From the NCBI GenBank assembly GCA_003553305.1, contig PWEB01000126.1, forward strand, positions 1-9,826: a stretch of 9,826 nucleotides of DNA, in the 5' to 3' direction. Numbering within the stretch: position 1 is the first letter of the stretch; every line of letters begins with the position of its first letter. The translations under genes were made by a program, and so were the position numbers. Below, piece after piece: positions 5,871 to 9,826 of the stretch. The notes under the pieces are model-generated. The model ran no database searches. It saw only the letters and a program-made list of their open reading frames with translations, and had not been told where the DNA came from. The stretch comes from Syntrophomonadaceae bacterium (GTDB taxonomy: Bacteria; Bacillota; Dethiobacteria; DTU022).

Positions 5871-7619
5871 TCACAGGACATTTGCTTCTCCCCGATATAT
5901 TAAACCTCTCGTGGCATCTACAGTAATCATCTCGCCGGTTTTAATCTTTGCTGCTGCCTTATCTGCCCCAACAATGGCCGGTATGCCCAGGTTAATCGCC
6001 ACTATCGCTCCATGTGAAGTGAGTCCACCTTCCTCTGTAACCAGGGCCACTGCTTTTTCAATAGATGGCAGGTAATGGTTGTTGGTCATCGGGGCAACCA
6101 AAATCATCCCTTCTTCAAAGTTTTCCAGTTCACTTTCCTTTTTGGCAACAAAAGCTTTGCCGCTTGCTGATAATTTTCCGACTCCGGTTCCTTGCACTAT
6201 AATCTCCCCCACAGTTTCAACTCTTAACAGGTTTGTTGTTCCCGACACTCCAACCGGGACCCCTGCTGTAATGATCACCAGGTCACCGTCAGCCACCAGG
6301 CCTTCTGCAAGCGAAGTGCGCACCGCGTTGTCAAACATATTGTCTGTCGAACTGACCGGTGGACATATAATTGAATGGACCCCCCAGGTCAGGGCCAACT
6401 GAGAGGCCACCTTCCGGCGTGAAGTTACTGCAACAATTGGTGCCCGCGGTCTGTACTTAGAAACCATCCGCGCCGTATGCCCGGACTGAGTAGCAGTAAT
6501 TATAGCATTAGCGCCCAGCTCGTGGGCAATATGACACGTAGCATAACTTATCGCATCTGTCACAGTTCTTTTAGAGGTCAGGCCCGACTCTTCCAGTATA
6601 TTCTTGTAATCCAGACCACCCTCCGTATGCATGGCAATCCTGTTCATGGTCTCTACTGTTTCAATCGGATAGCGACCAACCGCTGTTTCCCCGGAAAGCA
6701 TTACCGCATCCGTGCCGTCAAATATTGCATTGGCCACATCGCTTGCCTCAGCCCTGGTCGGCTGAGGATTTCTAATCATGCTGTCTAACATTTGCGTGGC
6801 CGTAATAACCGGCTTTCCCAGCCGGTTGCACTTTGTAATAAATTCTTTCTGCAGCAGCGGAACTTCTTCCGGCGGAATTTCAACCCCCAGATCACCCCGG
6901 GCAACCATAATACCATCTGCCACCTCAAGAATTGTATCAAAATTTTCCACACCTTCCCGGCTCTCAATTTTAGCGAGGATCATAATATTTCCGCACTTCT
7001 CTTCAACTAACTTTCTGATCTCTAATATATCTTCGGAAGAGCGGGTAAATGATGCAGCTAAAAAATCAACCTCATTTTCAAGGGCCATTTTGATATCAAC
7101 GCTGTCTTCCGACCCGAGCGCTGGCAGATTGATCCTCGTTTCCGGTGTATTGAGGCCTTTATAACTTTTCAGTTCACCGCCGTGTATAACCCGGCAGAGG
7201 ATTTCGCGGCCCGATATCTCCAAAACTTTTAAAACAAGTAATCCGTCATCGATCAAAACTTTATTACCCGGTTTCAGATCAAGATGTAAATCGGGGTAGG
7301 TCACTCCTACTTTCAGGTTATCGCCGATCACCTGTTCAGTAGTCAGTATAAAGTTCTGGCCGTCTTCCAGGATGTAAGAGGTTTCGCCCAGTTCGCCGGT
7401 CCGCACTTCCGGACCGCGTGTGTCAAACAAGAATCCAACATTTTTCCTGCTCTTTTCACTAACGCTGCGAATTAACTCCAGGCGGCTGTAATGATCTTTG
7501 CGGCTGCCGTGAGACAAATTGAGCCGGGCCACATCCATCCCCGCTTCAATCACCTTCGTTATCTTTTCCTCTGTCTCGATGCTCGGCCCAATTGTACAAA
7601 CAATTTTAGTTCGCCGCAT
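5871..7619 (-). CDS. pyk: Pyruvate kinase with C-terminal PEP-utilising domain
   Basis: Converts phosphoenolpyruvate and ADP to pyruvate and ATP, the last step of glycolysis. At 582 residues it is the long Bacillus/Geobacillus form. The N-terminal barrel shows RTKIVCTIGPS, ARLNLSHG with Arg32, the B-domain insert, the signature ILAKIESREG with catalytic Lys217 and metal ligand Glu219, RGDLG with Asp243, and ITATQMLDSM with Thr275. A regulatory domain follows (about 355-475). The last 80 residues are a PEP-utilising phosphohistidine-type domain, including GGLTSHGA with His536. The first loop after the B domain reads KGLNTPETRINLP where many homologs have K-G-V-N-L-P-G. ATG at 7619 has AGGAGG (7633..7628) 8 nt upstream; an adjacent TTG at 7622 would be only 5 nt away and is less likely. 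It lies 63 bp behind dnaE with no terminator between. Confidence 0.97.
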   Translation of the reverse strand: MRRTKIVCTIGPSIETEEKITKVIEAGMDVARLNLSHGSRKDHYSRLELIRSVSEKSRKNVGFLFDTRGPEVRTGELGETSYILEDGQNFILTTEQVIGDNLKVGVTYPDLHLDLKPGNKVLIDDGLLVLKVLEISGREILCRVIHGGELKSYKGLNTPETRINLPALGSEDSVDIKMALENEVDFLAASFTRSSEDILEIRKLVEEKCGNIMILAKIESREGVENFDTILEVADGIMVARGDLGVEIPPEEVPLLQKEFITKCNRLGKPVITATQMLDSMIRNPQPTRAEASDVANAIFDGTDAVMLSGETAVGRYPIETVETMNRIAMHTEGGLDYKNILEESGLTSKRTVTDAISYATCHIAHELGANAIITATQSGHTARMVSKYRPRAPIVAVTSRRKVASQLALTWGVHSIICPPVSSTDNMFDNAVRTSLAEGLVADGDLVIITAGVPVGVSGTTNLLRVETVGEIIVQGTGVGKLSASGKAFVAKKESELENFEEGMILVAPMTNNHYLPSIEKAVALVTEEGGLTSHGAIVAINLGIPAIVGADKAAAKIKTGEMITVDATRGLIYRGEANVL

Positions 7620-7682
7620 CAAATGATCCTCCTTAATATTGACATGATCTTTGTTTCTGAACCTACCCTATGCCAGGACTGC

Positions 7683-9826
7683 CTAAACCCCATAATCCTG
7701 GTATTGCTCGCTGACTGCGCCTGATCCAAGGAGCAGTTCCAGCTGCCTGCGGCACTGCGGATTATCGCGAATCCAGTATGCTTCCTGCAGCATCAGCATT
7801 TTATTGTCTTTTTTAAAAAAAAGACAAACCGGGACCTCCCCGTTTTCAGCAACCAGGGTATCCTTTAAACTCGATAATACATCACGATCATGTTCCTCAC
7901 CAATAATCAGACGGTAATACTTTTGTTGTTGAGTTAAAGGTTCCATCTTTTCAACCAGTATCTTGGCATCTTCTTCTTCTTTCAAGTCAGTCCGGCCTTC
8001 GACCAAAATCAGGTTGTCCTCTATGAGCAGATCAGCATGCTTTTCGTATTGTTCAGGAAAAACTACCAGTTCAACACTGCCCGTTAAATCCTCCAGCCTG
8101 ACAAAAGCCATCTGGTTGTTTTTCTTGGTATAAAAACTGCGAACAGCCAGGATCAAGCCTCCGACTTTAACATGATGGTTATCTCCGGCCTCCTTTAACT
8201 CTAAACAGCGGGTTAAATTTTTCATCTTATCAAAAGTCGGCCGGTAAGGCTCCAGGGGATGCCCGGATATATAAAGACCGAGCATTTCCTTTTCCAGATT
8301 GAGCCTTTCCTTGTCGGAAAATGGCTCGATGTCGATCAGGTTATCATGAAGCATTTCTTCCTGCACGCTGCTATCCATCAGGGAAAACATGGAAATCTGT
8401 CCGTTTTCCCTTTCCCGCTGGGAGGCCTGGCCCTGGGCCAGTACCTCATCAAGAGCAACCAGGTACTGGGCGCGGTGGCCGCCGAGTGAATCGAAAGCGC
8501 CGCATTTAATCAAACTTTCCACGGTTTTACGGTTACAAGATCGCAGGTCCACCCGTGAAGCAAAATCACACAGAGAAGCAAAAGGTTTCTCCTGACTGGC
8601 CCGGACTATTGATTCAATCGCCCCCATCCCGACATTTTTCACAGCCGCCAGCCCAAACCTAATCCGGTTATCCCCGACCACCGTAAAATGGGTTTCGCTT
8701 TCATTCACATCCGGAGGAAGCACTTCTATCCCCATCCTCCGGCAATCAGCGATATAAAGGGCCACCTTGTCACTGTTCGAATAATAAACAGTCAGCAGGG
8801 CAGCCATATATTCCACCGGAAAGTTTGCTTTCAGATAAGCTGTCTGGTAAGCAATCAGGGCGTAAGCAGCAGCATGTGATTTATTAAAACCATAGGAGGC
8901 AAACTTAAGAATTAAGTCATAGATCTGTTTGCCCAGCTCCCTGGTGTATCCTTTGTTGAGGCACCCTTCAACAAACAACTGCTGTTGTTGATCCAAAATA
9001 TCTTTTTTCTTCTTGCCGATTGCGCGGCGCAGCAAATCAGCCTGTCCAAGAGAAAATCCAGCTATGCGGGCTGCAATTTCCATGATCTGTTCCTGGTAAA
9101 CTATCACCCCGTAAGTTTCTTTAAGAACCGGCTCAAGATCCGGGTGGGGATATTTTATGGTTTCCCGGCCGTGCTTGCTGTTCACGAAAATCGGGATCTG
9201 ATCCATCGGACCAGGCCGGTAGAGAGCAACAACCGCGATAATATCCTCGAATTTATTAGGCATCAAATCACGGAGCACTGAGCGCATTCCGGAACTTTCG
9301 AGCTGAAATATACCGGTCGTTTCTCCCTGCGAAAGCATATCGTAAGTTGCGCTGTCATCTAGTGAAATAGCTTCAATATTAATGACTCGTTGATGCCGTT
9401 TTTCGATATTCTCTAACGCTTCTCCTATAATGGTCAGCGTCTTCAAACCCAGAAAATCCATTTTTAAAAGGCCGAGAGCTTCAAGCGTACCCATCGGAAA
9501 CTGGGTAACTACAGTGCTATCGCTGGTCTTGTAAAGAGGAACATAATTGACCAGGGGCTCTTTGGCAATCACCACCCCGGCAGCATGAGTAGAAGCATGG
9601 CGGGGCATCCCCTCCACAGCCATCGACGTATTGAGCAGGTGGCGATAGTGTTCCTCCTGCTGATAGAGGGACTGCAGATCTTTACTCTGCTCTAAGGCTC
9701 TTGCAATAGTCATATTCGGTTCTACCGGAATTAGTTTGGCAATCCGGTCAACTTCGGCATAAGGTATGGCCAAAACCCGGCCCACATCTCGAACGGCGGC
9801 CCGGGCTGCCATGGTTCCAAAAGTAA
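7683..9826 (-). CDS. dnaE: DNA polymerase III alpha subunit, C-terminal two thirds (runs off the right edge)
   Basis: The replicative C-family polymerase. The reading frame is open to the window edge (TFGT precedes MAARAAVRDVGR), so the Met at 9812 is internal and the N-terminal PHP domain plus the first two catalytic aspartates lie outside. Of the 713 visible codons, counted from that Met: RHASTHAAGVVI (71-82), the third catalytic Asp119 in KMDFLGLKTL, the fingers region with YRPGPMD (198-204) and YGFNKSHAAAYAL (307-319), the helix-hairpin-helix segment FGLAAVKNVG (387-396), a likely beta-clamp-binding pentamer QISMF (472-476), and an OB-fold (about 548-625). A tail of about 80 residues follows. 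The whole looks intact, and total length would be about 1100-1200 residues if typical. The tail points to the DnaE rather than the PolC branch. It is first in a run with pyk. Confidence 0.97.
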   Translation of the reverse strand, partial: TFGTMAARAAVRDVGRVLAIPYAEVDRIAKLIPVEPNMTIARALEQSKDLQSLYQQEEHYRHLLNTSMAVEGMPRHASTHAAGVVIAKEPLVNYVPLYKTSDSTVVTQFPMGTLEALGLLKMDFLGLKTLTIIGEALENIEKRHQRVINIEAISLDDSATYDMLSQGETTGIFQLESSGMRSVLRDLMPNKFEDIIAVVALYRPGPMDQIPIFVNSKHGRETIKYPHPDLEPVLKETYGVIVYQEQIMEIAARIAGFSLGQADLLRRAIGKKKKDILDQQQQLFVEGCLNKGYTRELGKQIYDLILKFASYGFNKSHAAAYALIAYQTAYLKANFPVEYMAALLTVYYSNSDKVALYIADCRRMGIEVLPPDVNESETHFTVVGDNRIRFGLAAVKNVGMGAIESIVRASQEKPFASLCDFASRVDLRSCNRKTVESLIKCGAFDSLGGHRAQYLVALDEVLAQGQASQRERENGQISMFSLMDSSVQEEMLHDNLIDIEPFSDKERLNLEKEMLGLYISGHPLEPYRPTFDKMKNLTRCLELKEAGDNHHVKVGGLILAVRSFYTKKNNQMAFVRLEDLTGSVELVVFPEQYEKHADLLIEDNLILVEGRTDLKEEEDAKILVEKMEPLTQQQKYYRLIIGEEHDRDVLSSLKDTLVAENGEVPVCLFFKKDNKMLMLQEAYWIRDNPQCRRQLELLLGSGAVSEQYQDYGV

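Noticed and set aside
6079..7164. Long plus-strand frames opposite pyk
   Set aside because: They lie fully antisense to a highly conserved gene, have no protein motifs and are the usual by-product of its codon use.
8259..9281. Plus-strand frames opposite dnaE
   Set aside because: Shadows of the polymerase gene with no family resemblance or supporting ribosome binding sites.

Overview
The window looks like ordinary chromosome from a low-to-mid GC Gram-positive anaerobe, probably a Clostridia / Peptococcaceae-type Bacillota. The reasons are strong AGGAGG-type ribosome binding sites, two TTG start codons, a pyruvate kinase with the Bacillus-type C-terminal PEP-utilising domain, and dnaE next to pyk. 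This placement is inference from gene content; no rRNA or tRNA is present to confirm it.

Left part (1-792): the first 157 bases hold the 5' end of a transposase gene on the minus strand, leaving the window at its left edge, with a near-consensus promoter overlapped by a perfect 14-bp palindrome. About 600 bases with no convincing gene follow. They hold one weak 24-codon ORF with a good ribosome binding site and several inverted repeats. I could not locate the outer end of the insertion sequence.

Middle (793-3013): a complete hexameric-type glutamate dehydrogenase is encoded on the minus strand. Upstream of it is a decayed M20-family metallopeptidase remnant that keeps its start and ribosome binding site but breaks off where the first metal-binding His-x-Asp should be. 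A 23-codon ORF overlaps the remnant's start codon. A gene-poor, AT-rich stretch then separates it from the next gene.

Right part (3014-9826): a plus-strand DUF1015-family gene of unknown function converges, with only 3 bp between stop codons, on a minus-strand run of four genes: dnaE (partial, entering from the right edge), pyk, a YbgC-like acyl-CoA thioesterase and a class II-like histone-deacetylase-family amidohydrolase. Gaps in this run are 63, 72 and 10 bp with no visible terminator, so co-transcription is likely. It combines replication, the last step of glycolysis and two hydrolases of acyl groups.

I found no CRISPR array, defence system, prophage, rRNA, tRNA or recognisable riboswitch. 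Nothing here amounts to a clearly new biological system. The best leads are the scar around the M20 remnant, the placement of the deacetylase and thioesterase behind pyk, the uncharacterised DUF1015 protein, and the unexplained structured DNA left of the glutamate dehydrogenase gene.
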